Positions 27,073 through 36,327 of a stretch of 49,160 nucleotides of DNA are shown here, one piece after another (position 1 is the first letter of the stretch; each line of letters starts with the position of its first letter). The notes under the pieces are model-generated. The model did no database searches. It was not told the origin of the DNA and saw nothing but the letters and a program-made list of their open reading frames with translations. The position numbers and the translations under genes are program-made. Origin of the DNA: Hyphomicrobiales bacterium (GTDB lineage: Bacteria; Pseudomonadota; Alphaproteobacteria; JAPOUT01); contig JAPOUT010000120.1 of the NCBI GenBank assembly GCA_026708545.1, forward strand, positions 1 through 49,160, in the 5' to 3' direction.

Positions 27073-27231
27073 GATTCTATTCCTCGTAAGTCACCCCCAC
27101 AGAGTCGGATGTTACATGATTATTCCTGAAACTACAAAATTTGAACGACTCTGGCATACCCGAAATTCCACGCGGATGCCGTGCGGAGACATATTGGTTT
27201 GTCGCCCGGCCAACTCCCCGTCCGGACCGAA

Positions 27232-28131
27232 TTAGAGTGACAAATCGTTGCGCATGAACTCGGCGAAGGCCTTTGTCGCGGGTGACAATTCGGCATTGAA
27301 GGCCCACACAATTCCCACATCCATGCTTGGCACCGGCGTTACCAGCGGCACGGCTTCGACCCTTTGGCCTTCGAGGGACCACGGACGGTACACCATGTCC
27401 GAAAGAATCGTGATTCCCATGCCGCTTGCAACCATGGAACGAACGGCTTCGACCGAAGAAGTGTTCATAATGACGTTGGGACGCACTTTGGCTTCGTTCC
27501 AGTAGCGCCGGGCGGTGTTTGCGGCCTCGTCCACGGTCAGCATGATGAAAGGCTCTTCCGTCAAATCGCTCAGTGTGATCTGGCCGCGCTCAAAAAGGGG
27601 ATGCCCGCTGGCCAGCCACAACCTCCGCGTTGACCGGAAAAGCGTTTCATAACTCAGCCTCTCCTGGTCGGCAATGTTGGAAGTTAAAATGACCGCAATG
27701 TCGAACTCCCCGGACACGAGACCCGCCTCGATTTCGGTACGCGGCGCTTCGACAGGGCGAACATTCACGTCGGGATAATTGCGGGCGAACCTTTCAAGAT
27801 ACCGCGGCAGAAAATAACCCGCGACCGTGTAAGTCATTGCAAGGCGCAAATCCCCTTTTGCGGAAGCGTGAATGTCGCGGGGAGCGTGGAGCGCTTCGTT
27901 GACGGCGGTGAATATGCGCTCGGCATGGCGGAGAAAAAGAGCGCCGTTGTCCGTCAACTGCAGCCTGCGCGATTTCCGCGAAAAAAGCGGATAGCCGACC
28001 ATTTCTTCGAGTTGTTTTATTCCGCTCGTGATTGCGCTCTGGGAGATGTTCAACTCGCGCGCCGCCCGGGTGACTTGTCCCGAGCGCGCCGTCGCAATGA
28101 AGTAGCGAATATGACGGAGATTCGGTTCCAT
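27232..28131 (-). CDS. LysR-type transcriptional regulator
   Basis: 299 residues: winged helix-turn-helix in the first 60 (ARELNISQSAITSGIKQLEEMVGYPLF), then a periplasmic-binding-like effector domain. It is divergent from the transporter/carboxylase operon starting at 28456 with a 324-base gap, the classic LysR layout, so it probably controls that operon in response to its substrate. Effector unknown. Confidence 0.9.
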   Translation of the reverse strand: MEPNLRHIRYFIATARSGQVTRAARELNISQSAITSGIKQLEEMVGYPLFSRKSRRLQLTDNGALFLRHAERIFTAVNEALHAPRDIHASAKGDLRLAMTYTVAGYFLPRYLERFARNYPDVNVRPVEAPRTEIEAGLVSGEFDIAVILTSNIADQERLSYETLFRSTRRLWLASGHPLFERGQITLSDLTEEPFIMLTVDEAANTARRYWNEAKVRPNVIMNTSSVEAVRSMVASGMGITILSDMVYRPWSLEGQRVEAVPLVTPVPSMDVGIVWAFNAELSPATKAFAEFMRNDLSL

Positions 28132-28342
28132 CTGTTTTCTTCTTTATTGTTATCAAAAAATCAGAAATCACTAATATACATACACCGCTTCGAATCCATC
28201 GGTCAAGCATAAATACACCGGGAAAAACGGGGAAATAAGGCAATTTTTCGCATATCGACTTTACTGAACGCCGCGCAAAGCCGGTTTTTCCATAGCCGGG
28301 ATTCCTTCTGCTTTATCGATATTACTTCTCCTTATATTGAAT

Positions 28343-28371
28343 TTGCAACGAATCGCCTGCCGGGAAATACT
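28343..28371 (+). promoter_or_regulatory. candidate promoter of the transporter/pxp operon
   Basis: TTGCAA (28343-28348), 17 bases, AATACT (28366-28371), about 80 bases before the first gene. An AT-rich partial dyad (ATAT...TATAT, about 28317-28338) just upstream is a possible LysR-type site. Confidence 0.35.
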
Positions 28372-28455
28372 CGAATCACCATTCCCCCGGCGCAAGTCCA
28401 CCTGATTCGCTCCGGGGGCAACCAAACAAAAACCCTGTTAGGAGGGAGTATCATT

Positions 28456-29547
28456 ATGAGACAGAACAAAACACGTACCGGCCCCGTCGCGCTTGCGGTT
28501 TCCGCATTCGTGGCAATGGGCGTTTTCGGCGGAACCAATGCCAATGCACAGGACTGGTTTCCTTACAGCGTTGAAAGCTGGAACCCGCCTTTCAACATGG
28601 AAAGCCCCCGCAAGAGCATTGATTACACTCCGCTCGAGAGAGCATCAAAGCCGTGGGAGATTTGCGTTTCATTCCCGCACATGAAAGACGCTTACTGGCT
28701 CGGCGTGAATTACGGCGTTGCATCGGAAGCCGAAAGACTGGGCGTCAAAATGCAACTCGTCGAGGCCGGCGGCTACACCGAACTCAACACCCAAATCAGC
28801 CAGATTGAAGATTGCGTTGCGGCAGGCGCCGACGCGGTCGTCATCGGCGCCATTTCCTTCGACGGACTGAACAATCTTGTCAGCGAGATTCGCGGCAAGG
28901 GTATTCCCGTCATTGATGTCATCAACGGCATGTCGTCTTCGGAACTTTCGGCAAAGTCCCTTGTCTCGTTCGGCGAGATGGGCGGCAAAGCCGGCGAGTT
29001 TCTTGCGCAAAAGCACCCCGGCGGCGAGAAGGTCAAAGTCGCGTGGTTCCCGGGACCCGCAGGCGCGGGCTGGGTTGAAGCGGGCAACACCGGCTTCATC
29101 GAAGGCGTGCAAGGCAGCGCCATTGAAGTGGTCGACACCAAATACGGCGACACCGGCAAGGAAGCCCAGTCGGCGCTTGTCGAGGATGCCCTCGAAACAT
29201 ATCCCGACCTGGATTACATCGCCGGCACGGCCGTGACCGCGGAAGCCGCCATTCCGATTCTGCGTTCCCGCGGACTCGAAGGCGACGTCAAGGTGGTCTC
29301 GTATTACTTCACCCCCGGTGTCGACCGCGGGATTCAGCGCGGCCAGATCCTCGCGGCTCCCACCGACTCCACGGTGATTCAAGGCCGCATCGCCATAGAC
29401 CAGGCCGTCCGCATCCTTGAGAACAAGGACTACCACAAGCATGTGGGACCTGCCTTGTATGTGGTGACCACCGACAACCACGGCGATTTCGATAAGACCT
29501 CGACGCTGGCCCCCGACGGTTTCAAACCGGTGTTCCGCGTAGAGTAA
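28456..29547 (+). CDS. TorT-like periplasmic substrate-binding protein
   Basis: 363 residues with a signal peptide cleaved near ANA-Q (residue 31). The mature sequence aligns well to TorT: KPWEICVSFPHMKDAYWLGVNYG, EAGGYTELNTQISQIEDC, GTAVTAEAAIPILRSRG. TorT normally binds TMAO and signals to the sensor kinase TorS. Here no TorS or TorR is nearby and an ABC ATPase and permease follow directly, so it most likely serves as the binding protein of that importer. TMAO or another ligand cannot be decided from sequence. Strong AGGAGGGAG before the ATG. Confidence 0.8.
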   Translation: MRQNKTRTGPVALAVSAFVAMGVFGGTNANAQDWFPYSVESWNPPFNMESPRKSIDYTPLERASKPWEICVSFPHMKDAYWLGVNYGVASEAERLGVKMQLVEAGGYTELNTQISQIEDCVAAGADAVVIGAISFDGLNNLVSEIRGKGIPVIDVINGMSSSELSAKSLVSFGEMGGKAGEFLAQKHPGGEKVKVAWFPGPAGAGWVEAGNTGFIEGVQGSAIEVVDTKYGDTGKEAQSALVEDALETYPDLDYIAGTAVTAEAAIPILRSRGLEGDVKVVSYYFTPGVDRGIQRGQILAAPTDSTVIQGRIAIDQAVRILENKDYHKHVGPALYVVTTDNHGDFDKTSTLAPDGFKPVFRVE

Positions 29548-29575
29548 TTGTCGCGACGTTGAACGTGGTAGGCGG

Positions 29576-31090
29576 ATGACGTCCGGCCACTTGATCGCTT
29601 CCAGAGCGCTCACGAGGGATTTTCCCGGCGTGCGCGCTCTGGATTGCGTCGATTTTGACCTCAAACGCGGCGAGGTCCACGTCCTGTTCGGCGAAAACGG
29701 GGCGGGAAAATCAACGTTGATTTCCGTTCTTTCCGGAGCAATCACACCGACATCGGGAGAAATCTTGATGGAAGGCAGGACGATAAATCCCGCTTCGGTG
29801 CATGAAGCCCGGCAGTACGGCATCTCGGCGGTGTTCCAGGAGTTTTCGCTCATTCCCGAATTAACGGTGCAGGAGAACGTTTTTCTCGGCGAGGAGATGC
29901 GGCGCGGAATGTTTCTCGACAAGGCCGGGATGAAACAGGAATCCGGCAAATTGCTCGAACAGCTCGGATTCAATCTTGACCCCGAACGCAGGGCGGAAAC
30001 ACTGACACGGGCGGAACAACAAATGGTGGAAATCGCCAAAGCCTTTCGCTCGCAGGTATCGGTGCTGATTCTCGACGAGCCGACCGCCAGTCTGACCGAC
30101 CACGAAATCCGGCAGTTGTTTTCCCTGATCGGCACATTGAAAAAACGCGGAGTCGGAATCATCTACATCACCCACCGCATGGCGGAAATTTACGAAATAG
30201 GCGACCGCGTCACAGTGTTGCGCGACGGACGTAAAATCGAAACGATGGAAGTATCCAAAGCCGATGACGAAACGCTCATCCGGCTGATGACGGGCCGCGA
30301 AGTCGGGGCCGTTTTCCCCGATATCGATCTACCGCCGCCGGGCGAGGAGATTCTGTCCCTCGACAGGATAACCGCGCGGAGCGGCGCAATCAGCGGTGTC
30401 TCCATGAATTTGAAGAAGGGGGAGATCGTGGGGCTTGCCGGCCTTGCAGGCTCGGGCAAATCGGCGGCCATGCAAGCCGCTTTCGGACTTCTGCCCGTTT
30501 CCTCGGGAAAGGTGACGCTAAAAGGCGAAGACATGACCGGAAGGCCTCCCGTGGAAATGATCCGGCGCGGCATGATTTATTTGCCGGCCGACCGCAAGAA
30601 TGAAGGACTCATGATGCGGCGCTCCGCCGGCGAAAACATGCGGCTGGTATCACTCGCGCGCGCGCCGCGGCAAAACGGATGGTTCCTCAATGCAAAAACC
30701 GAAAAGCAGAGCGTCGCGGCGCTCGCCGACAAACTCAAACTTTCCCCCAACCGGCCGGCGCGCGCCGTGGATCACTTTTCGGGCGGCAACCAGCAGAAGG
30801 TCATGCTCGCCCGCAGCATTGCGCAGGAGTTTGACCTGATTGTTCTCAACGATCCTACGGTCGGAGTCGATGTCGGCACCCGTGCATCGATTTACAGATT
30901 CATCGCCGACCTCGCCATGGCCGGAACGGGTATTATTATTATTTCTTCCGACCTGCTGGAGATAATCCACTTGTCGAGCCGGGCTTATGTGTTTTCGCGG
31001 GGGCGAATTCGAGCCGAGGTTTCGGGCAAGGAGTTGAATGAAGAAACCATGCTGACCTGTTTCTTTGAAGACGACCGGGAGTGCGCGTGA
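29576..31090 (+). CDS. ABC transporter ATPase, RbsA/CUT2 type, two domains
   Basis: 504 residues with two ATPase halves. The first has Walker A GENGAGKST, a modified signature LTRAEQQMV and Walker B LILDEPTASL. The second has a degenerate Walker A (GLAGSGKS), signature SGGNQQK and Walker B LIVLNDPTVG. This asymmetry is normal for carbohydrate-uptake-2 importers. Its stop overlaps the permease start as TGATG. Confidence 0.92.
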   Translation: MTSGHLIASRALTRDFPGVRALDCVDFDLKRGEVHVLFGENGAGKSTLISVLSGAITPTSGEILMEGRTINPASVHEARQYGISAVFQEFSLIPELTVQENVFLGEEMRRGMFLDKAGMKQESGKLLEQLGFNLDPERRAETLTRAEQQMVEIAKAFRSQVSVLILDEPTASLTDHEIRQLFSLIGTLKKRGVGIIYITHRMAEIYEIGDRVTVLRDGRKIETMEVSKADDETLIRLMTGREVGAVFPDIDLPPPGEEILSLDRITARSGAISGVSMNLKKGEIVGLAGLAGSGKSAAMQAAFGLLPVSSGKVTLKGEDMTGRPPVEMIRRGMIYLPADRKNEGLMMRRSAGENMRLVSLARAPRQNGWFLNAKTEKQSVAALADKLKLSPNRPARAVDHFSGGNQQKVMLARSIAQEFDLIVLNDPTVGVDVGTRASIYRFIADLAMAGTGIIIISSDLLEIIHLSSRAYVFSRGRIRAEVSGKELNEETMLTCFFEDDRECA

Positions 31091-32097
31091 TGGAAGAGGC
31101 CGCAATCCGCACCGTTTCGATAATCAAGAAGATGTTCGTCAGACTCGGGATACTGCCGTTTCTGCTGGTCATCGCGCTGGTTCTTTTCGCGCTGATGTCG
31201 GATAATTTTCTCACCGGTAGAAATCTCATGAACGTCCTGCGCCAGTCGGTTTACCTCATCATGGTGTCAATGGGGCAGATGTTCGCGCTGCTTACCGGAG
31301 GTTTTGACCTCTCGGTGGGCACGACCCTCGCGGTGTCCTCGGTGGTGGGTGCGCTGGCCATGGTGGCCGCCTATGCCGCGATGCCCGATTCGATTTATCT
31401 CGCCATGTCCCTGGGAATCCTTGCCGGAATTGGCGCGGGAACGCTGATCGGAGTCGCCAATGCCGTCGGCGTGGCTTTTTTCAATGTATCGCCTTTCATG
31501 ATGTCCCTCGGCATGGCGTCCGTCGGTTTCGGCATCGCTCTGTATCTCACGGGGGGCGTGCCCGTCTACGGCATGCCGGTCGAGTTCGGCAATGTTTTCG
31601 GTTTCGGCAGCATGCTCGGCATACCGGTTCCTATCTGGGTCGTTGCGGTGATTGCCGCGTTGCTGGCCGTTTTCCTCTACAAGACTCCGTATGGAATGTA
31701 TTTCTATGCGGTGGGAAGCAACAGCAAGGCCGCCCATCTTTCCGGCATCAGCGTGCGCAAAACGCTTTTCCTGACTTATGTTCTATGCGCGAGCCTTGCG
31801 GCAACCACGGGCATGCTGCTGACCGCGCGGCTGGACACCGGTGAAGCCAATATCGGGGCATCAATGCCGCTTGAAAGCATTGCGGCCTGCGTCATTGCCG
31901 GCGTGTCCCTGCGAGGGGGAATCGGCAGGCTCGAGAATGTCGTGCTCGGCGGCCTTTTTATCGCGCTTGTCCAGAACGGAATGAATCTTGCGCGGATCGA
32001 GAGTTATCTGCAAACGGTCGTTCTCGGGGTTTTGCTTATTCTTGCGGTTGTCGCGGACCAGGCGAGACTGCGCCTGGTCGCTTCGGAGAAAGATTGA
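31090..32097 (+). CDS. ABC transporter permease, RbsC/CUT2 type
   Basis: 335 residues, eight to ten membrane segments, with the family loop GGFDLSVGTTLAVSS and the C-terminal GIGRLENVVLGGLFIALVQNGMNL. A single permease gene fits a homodimeric channel. The ATG at 31090 overlaps the upstream stop; a GTG three codons earlier is possible. Confidence 0.9.
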   Translation: MEEAAIRTVSIIKKMFVRLGILPFLLVIALVLFALMSDNFLTGRNLMNVLRQSVYLIMVSMGQMFALLTGGFDLSVGTTLAVSSVVGALAMVAAYAAMPDSIYLAMSLGILAGIGAGTLIGVANAVGVAFFNVSPFMMSLGMASVGFGIALYLTGGVPVYGMPVEFGNVFGFGSMLGIPVPIWVVAVIAALLAVFLYKTPYGMYFYAVGSNSKAAHLSGISVRKTLFLTYVLCASLAATTGMLLTARLDTGEANIGASMPLESIAACVIAGVSLRGGIGRLENVVLGGLFIALVQNGMNLARIESYLQTVVLGVLLILAVVADQARLRLVASEKD

Positions 32098-32107
32098 GGA
32101 GGAAGGC

Positions 32108-32845
32108 ATGAAGTGTAATTTGAATTGTGACATGGGCGAAAGTTTCGGGCTTTACAAGATGGGGGACGATGCCGGGATCATGCCGCATATAACGCAAGCC
32201 AACGTTGCCTGCGGTTTTCACGCCTCCGATCCAAACCACATGCGGAACACCGTGGAACTTGCGAAAAAACACGGGGTTGCGGTGGGCGCACATCCGTCGC
32301 TTCCCGACCTTGCGGGCTTCGGACGCCGCGAGATGAAAATGGAGCGCGAAGAACTGCTGAATATTGTTCTTTACCAGGTCGGCGCGCTTTGCGCCTTCCT
32401 AAGGCAGGCCGACATGCCGCTTTCACATATCAAGCCCCACGGTTCGCTCTACGGCATGGCGGCAAGAGACGCCGAGATTGCCGAAGCCCTGGCCGATGCG
32501 GCCTGCGTCTACGGCGTTCCCGTCTTCGGCTTGCCGGGAACACTCCATGAAGAAGTCTACACCAGGCGCAATGTCCGCTTCATACCGGAATTTTTTGCCG
32601 ACCTGGACTACAACGACGAGGGAGGCCTCGTCATAACAAGAGAGCACAAACATGTTGAGCCCGAAGACGCGGCAAGAAGGGTTCGCCAGTTGATCAACGA
32701 AGGCACGCTCACGACCGCGGGAGGCGGGGTTTTGCCGACCAAAGCCGAAACCGTCTGCGTCCACTCGGATACGCCGAACGCCGTTGAAATTGCGGCGGCC
32801 GTGAGAAATGCCCTCGGCAACCCAAAACCAGAGAAAACCTCATAG
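32108..32845 (+). CDS. pxpA: 5-oxoprolinase subunit A, LamB/YcsF family
   Basis: 245 residues starting MKCNLNCDMGESFG, the family hallmark, with CGFHASDP, GAHPSLPDLAGFGRR, IKPHGSLYG and FADLDYNDEGGLVIT. PxpA acts with PxpB and PxpC in ATP-dependent opening of 5-oxoproline to glutamate in bacteria. The gene is here separated from pxpB by a biotin carboxyl carrier and a biotin carboxylase, which changes the likely chemistry to biotin-dependent carboxylation. GAGGAGG precedes the ATG. Confidence 0.9.
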   Translation: MKCNLNCDMGESFGLYKMGDDAGIMPHITQANVACGFHASDPNHMRNTVELAKKHGVAVGAHPSLPDLAGFGRREMKMEREELLNIVLYQVGALCAFLRQADMPLSHIKPHGSLYGMAARDAEIAEALADAACVYGVPVFGLPGTLHEEVYTRRNVRFIPEFFADLDYNDEGGLVITREHKHVEPEDAARRVRQLINEGTLTTAGGGVLPTKAETVCVHSDTPNAVEIAAAVRNALGNPKPEKTS

Positions 32846-32858
32846 AAAGGAGAGACCC

Positions 32859-33098
32859 ATGGCGCATGAAGTCAAATCCCATCTTCCCGGAACTTTTTAT
32901 CGCAGGCCCTCGCCCGACGAGCCGCCGTTTAAAGAAGTCGGCGACAGCGTGGCCGAAGGCGATGTCATCGGAATCGTCGAAGTGATGAAATCGTTTCACC
33001 ATGTCAAGGCAACGGCGGCGGGCAAGGTGTCCGCGTTCAAAGTGGAAAACGAAGAAATCGTTTCCGCGGGACAGACGTTAATGGAAATCGAAGAATGA
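32859..33098 (+). CDS. biotin carboxyl carrier protein, short form
   Basis: 79 residues, a bare biotinyl domain without the long N-terminal arm of AccB. The biotinylated lysine is Lys44 in EVMKSFHH, a variant of the common AMKM. Overlaps the carboxylase gene by four bases (ATGA). Its location between pxpA and a biotin carboxylase points to a dedicated carrier for this pathway rather than fatty acid synthesis. Confidence 0.88.
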   Translation: MAHEVKSHLPGTFYRRPSPDEPPFKEVGDSVAEGDVIGIVEVMKSFHHVKATAAGKVSAFKVENEEIVSAGQTLMEIEE

Positions 33099-34471
33099 CC
33101 ATTTCGACCCTTTTGATAGCCAACCGGGGCGAAATCGCGGTTCGCGTAATCCGCGCCGCCCGCAAGCTCGGCATCAAAACGGTGCAAGCGCATTCTTCCG
33201 CCGATGCCGACATGCTCGCGGTCAGGGAAGCCGACGAGGCCGTGGAAATCGGCCCGCCCCAGCCGGCACGCTCCTACCTGAACGGCGAAGCCGTCATCAA
33301 GGCGGCCCTGCAATCGGGAGCCGATGCAATCCATCCGGGCTACGGCTTCCTTTCGGAGAATGCCGGGTTTGCCGAGTCGGTGGCAAATGCGGGCCTCGTG
33401 TTTGTCGGCCCGGACGCCGCAACAATCCGCATGATGGGAGACAAGTCGGAAGCGCGCAAACGGGCGCAAGCGGCGGGCGTGCCCATTGTCGAGGGTTTTG
33501 ACGCAAGCGGCGACGACGCCCTTGAACAAGCCGGAAAAACCGGCTTTCCGGTGATGATTAAAGCCTCCGCCGGCGGCGGCGGACGCGGCATCCGCATCGT
33601 CGATAATGCAAACGATTTCAAAACCCAGGCAGCCGAAGCTTCATCCGAAGCCCAGGCCGCTTTCGGCGACGGCACGATTTACGTGGAGAAATTCATTCCC
33701 GCCGCCCGCCATATCGAAGTGCAAATACTCGGCGACGGCAGGAATGTGGTGCACTGCGGCGAGCGCGAATGCTCACTGCAGCGCCGTCGACAGAAAGTGT
33801 GGGAAGAAGCCCCCTCGACGGCGCTCAACAGTGAAACCAGAAAAAAACTTTGCGATTGCGCGGTCGCCCTCGCCCGGTCGGTCAATTACAAAGGAGCGGG
33901 AACGATTGAATATCTTTACGACGGCAGAACGGAAGAGTTTTATTTCATCGAAATGAACACCCGCATCCAGGTTGAGCATCCCGTCACCGAAATGGTTACC
34001 GGCCTTGATTTGGTAGCGGAAATGATCCGCATCGCGGGCGGCGCGGACCTGTCCGTCGGCCAGGACGACATAACCTTCAACGGCAACGCCCTTGAGGTGC
34101 GGATTAACGCGGAAGATCCCGCAAATGATTTCATGCCGTTTCCGGGAGTCGTGTCGGGACTCAGAATTCCTTCGGGCGACGGAGTTCGCTTTGACCACAC
34201 CCTGTTTGAAAACTATGCCGTGCCGCCGTTTTACGATTCGCTTCTCGGCAAACTCGTCATACACGGAGAAAATCGCAGGCAGGCCCTCGAGCGTCTCGAA
34301 AAAGCGCTCGCCGTATTGAAAATCGACGGGCTGCCCTGCACCGCTCCGCTGTTTTCCGCGCTTTTGCGCGAGACGGACGTACGGGAGAACGCCGTCCATA
34401 CCGAATGGCTTGAGCAATGGCTAGTGAACAATTCCGGTAAAATCATCAAGGAAAGTGAGGTAAGCGCATGA
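33095..34471 (+). CDS. biotin carboxylase subunit, AccC-like
   Basis: 458-residue ATP-grasp enzyme that carboxylates biotin with bicarbonate and ATP. N-terminal ANRGEIAVRVIRAARKLG, glycine-rich loop SAGGGGRGIR and the catalytic MNTRIQVEHPVTE are intact. It has the usual length for AccC but sits in a catabolic operon with its own carrier, so probably a paralogue dedicated to this substrate. Confidence 0.9.
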   Translation: MTISTLLIANRGEIAVRVIRAARKLGIKTVQAHSSADADMLAVREADEAVEIGPPQPARSYLNGEAVIKAALQSGADAIHPGYGFLSENAGFAESVANAGLVFVGPDAATIRMMGDKSEARKRAQAAGVPIVEGFDASGDDALEQAGKTGFPVMIKASAGGGGRGIRIVDNANDFKTQAAEASSEAQAAFGDGTIYVEKFIPAARHIEVQILGDGRNVVHCGERECSLQRRRQKVWEEAPSTALNSETRKKLCDCAVALARSVNYKGAGTIEYLYDGRTEEFYFIEMNTRIQVEHPVTEMVTGLDLVAEMIRIAGGADLSVGQDDITFNGNALEVRINAEDPANDFMPFPGVVSGLRIPSGDGVRFDHTLFENYAVPPFYDSLLGKLVIHGENRRQALERLEKALAVLKIDGLPCTAPLFSALLRETDVRENAVHTEWLEQWLVNNSGKIIKESEVSA

Positions 34472-35343
34472 AGTGTCGTTATACATTCGGAGGTGACGAG
34501 CATCTCTTCGTCGAAGTCGATGAAGCCATGTCACTGGAGGCGTTTTTTGTCTCCCTGGCAGTCACCAACGCGGTCCGGGACGCAAAAATCAAAGGGGTGA
34601 CCGAGATTTGCCCCGCGAACGCGTCCTTTCAGATTAAATTCAACCCCGATCTCGTCACTCCGGATAATCTGCTGGGCATGGTCAAGGAGATGGAAAAGGA
34701 TGCGGAAAAGGCGGAATCGAAACTGGACACCCGCATTATTGAAATTCCCGTCTGGTATCAAGACCCGTACACCCATGAGACCCTGATGCGCTTTCGCGAG
34801 CGGCACCAGGACCCCAATTCCACAGATATTGAGTATGCCGCATCGATCAACGGCTACAAGGATGTGCCGTCATTCATCGAGGCGCATTCGTCCGCGCCGT
34901 GGTTTGTTTCCATGGTCGGTTTTGTTTCTGGCCTGCCGTTCCTGTACCAAATGGTTGACCGTCCGCGCCAGATCGAGGTGCCGAAATATCTGCGCCCCCG
35001 CACCGATACGCCGAAGTTGACCGTCGGCTACGGCGGCTGCTTTTCCTGCATCTATTCGGTTCGCGGCGCCGGCGGCTACCAGATGTTCGGAATCACGCCG
35101 ATGCCGATTTACGACCCCGAACAAAAGGTGCGCTACCTGCGCGACTTCATGGTGCTCTTCAAGCCGGGAGACATCGTCAAGTGGAAACCCGTTGACGAAA
35201 CCGAATACAAGGCGATTGTTGAGGCGGTGGACAAGGATGATTTCGAGCCGCGCATTCGCCCCGTCACTTTCGACCTCGAAGCTTACAACTCCGACATAGA
35301 CGGAACCAACACCAAACTGATGGAGGCCCTCAATGCCGATTAA
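34468..35343 (+). CDS. pxpB: 5-oxoprolinase subunit B / carboxyltransferase, AHS1 family
   Basis: 291 residues, KipI/AHS1-type. The C-terminal half has LPFLYQMVDRPRQIEVPKYLRPRTDTPKL-like and SCIYSVRGAGGYQMFGITPMPIYD-like stretches typical of the family. In urea carboxylase the homologous AHS1 and AHS2 domains form the carboxyltransferase that takes the carboxyl group from biotin. Overlaps accC-like upstream by four bases and pxpC by eleven. Confidence 0.87.
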   Translation: MKCRYTFGGDEHLFVEVDEAMSLEAFFVSLAVTNAVRDAKIKGVTEICPANASFQIKFNPDLVTPDNLLGMVKEMEKDAEKAESKLDTRIIEIPVWYQDPYTHETLMRFRERHQDPNSTDIEYAASINGYKDVPSFIEAHSSAPWFVSMVGFVSGLPFLYQMVDRPRQIEVPKYLRPRTDTPKLTVGYGGCFSCIYSVRGAGGYQMFGITPMPIYDPEQKVRYLRDFMVLFKPGDIVKWKPVDETEYKAIVEAVDKDDFEPRIRPVTFDLEAYNSDIDGTNTKLMEALNAD

Positions 35344-36310
35344 AGTTATTTCCGCAGGCGTTTTAACCACTATCCAGGATCTGGGAAGGCCGGGCTATTA
35401 CCATCTCGGCATTCCCATGGGCGGGGCGATGGACCGCTACGCCCTGCGTTGCGCCAATCTGCTGGTAGGCAACGACGAAGGCGCGGGCTGTCTTGAAGCG
35501 ACGTTCATGGGACCCGAACTTGAATTCACCGAAGATGCCACGGTTGCCGTTTGCGGAGCCGAACTGCCGCCGAAGGTGAACGGAGAAGAACAGCCCACAT
35601 GGACGGCTTTCGATGTCAAATCCGGCGACAGGCTCGGTTTTGACTATCTGCGTTCGGGCGCGCGAGCGGTCATTGCCATCTCCGGCGGCATTGATACGCC
35701 TGCGGCGCTGGGCAGCCGCTCCACCTACGCCATCGGCGCCCTGGGCGGCATTGAAGGCCGCCCGGTTCAGGACGGCGACACCCTGCCGCTCGGCAAAAAC
35801 AAGGCACCGGGGCGGACGGGTAAATCCGTTGCGGAGAAATTGCGCCGCGGGCCCGGAACGGGAGACGTGACCCTGCGGATGATGCCGGGGCTGTACTGGC
35901 ATCGCATCACGTCCGAATCGCAAAAGTCGTTTCTTGCCGATACATGGAAAGTCGCGATGGAGGCCGACCGCATGGGCTACCGTTTTCAGGGCGGGAAGCC
36001 GCTGGAATTCGTGGAGCGCAAACAGCCCTTCGGCGCCGGTTCCGACCCATCGAATATCACCGATGCGTGCTATCCTTACGGATCGATTCAGGTGCCCGGC
36101 GGAACCGAGCCTATCATCCTGCATCGAGACGCCGTCTCTGGCGGCGGTTATTTCATGGTCGGCACGATTATTTCCGCCGATATGGATTTGATTGGCCAGT
36201 TGCAACCCGCAACGCCTGTCCGTTTTGCCGAGGTTGATATGGACACAGCGCTCAAAGCGAGACATGATAGGCAGCAAAGCCTTGAGGAAGTGCGCAAATT
36301 AATCAACTAA
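35333..36310 (+). CDS. pxpC: 5-oxoprolinase subunit C / carboxyltransferase, AHS2 family
   Basis: 325 residues, KipA/AHS2 type: starts VISAGVLTTIQDLGRPGYYHLGIPMGGAMD, later ISGGIDTPAALGSRSTYAIGALGGIEGR. Forms the other half of the carboxyltransferase with PxpB. The gene overlap implies a stoichiometric complex. Confidence 0.9.
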   Translation: MPIKVISAGVLTTIQDLGRPGYYHLGIPMGGAMDRYALRCANLLVGNDEGAGCLEATFMGPELEFTEDATVAVCGAELPPKVNGEEQPTWTAFDVKSGDRLGFDYLRSGARAVIAISGGIDTPAALGSRSTYAIGALGGIEGRPVQDGDTLPLGKNKAPGRTGKSVAEKLRRGPGTGDVTLRMMPGLYWHRITSESQKSFLADTWKVAMEADRMGYRFQGGKPLEFVERKQPFGAGSDPSNITDACYPYGSIQVPGGTEPIILHRDAVSGGGYFMVGTIISADMDLIGQLQPATPVRFAEVDMDTALKARHDRQQSLEEVRKLIN

Positions 36311-36327
36311 TATGAAAGGAGAACAAC

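Noticed and set aside
26788-27231. HicA toxin next to the HicB-like gene
   Set aside because: No frame of the right size or motif is present on either side.
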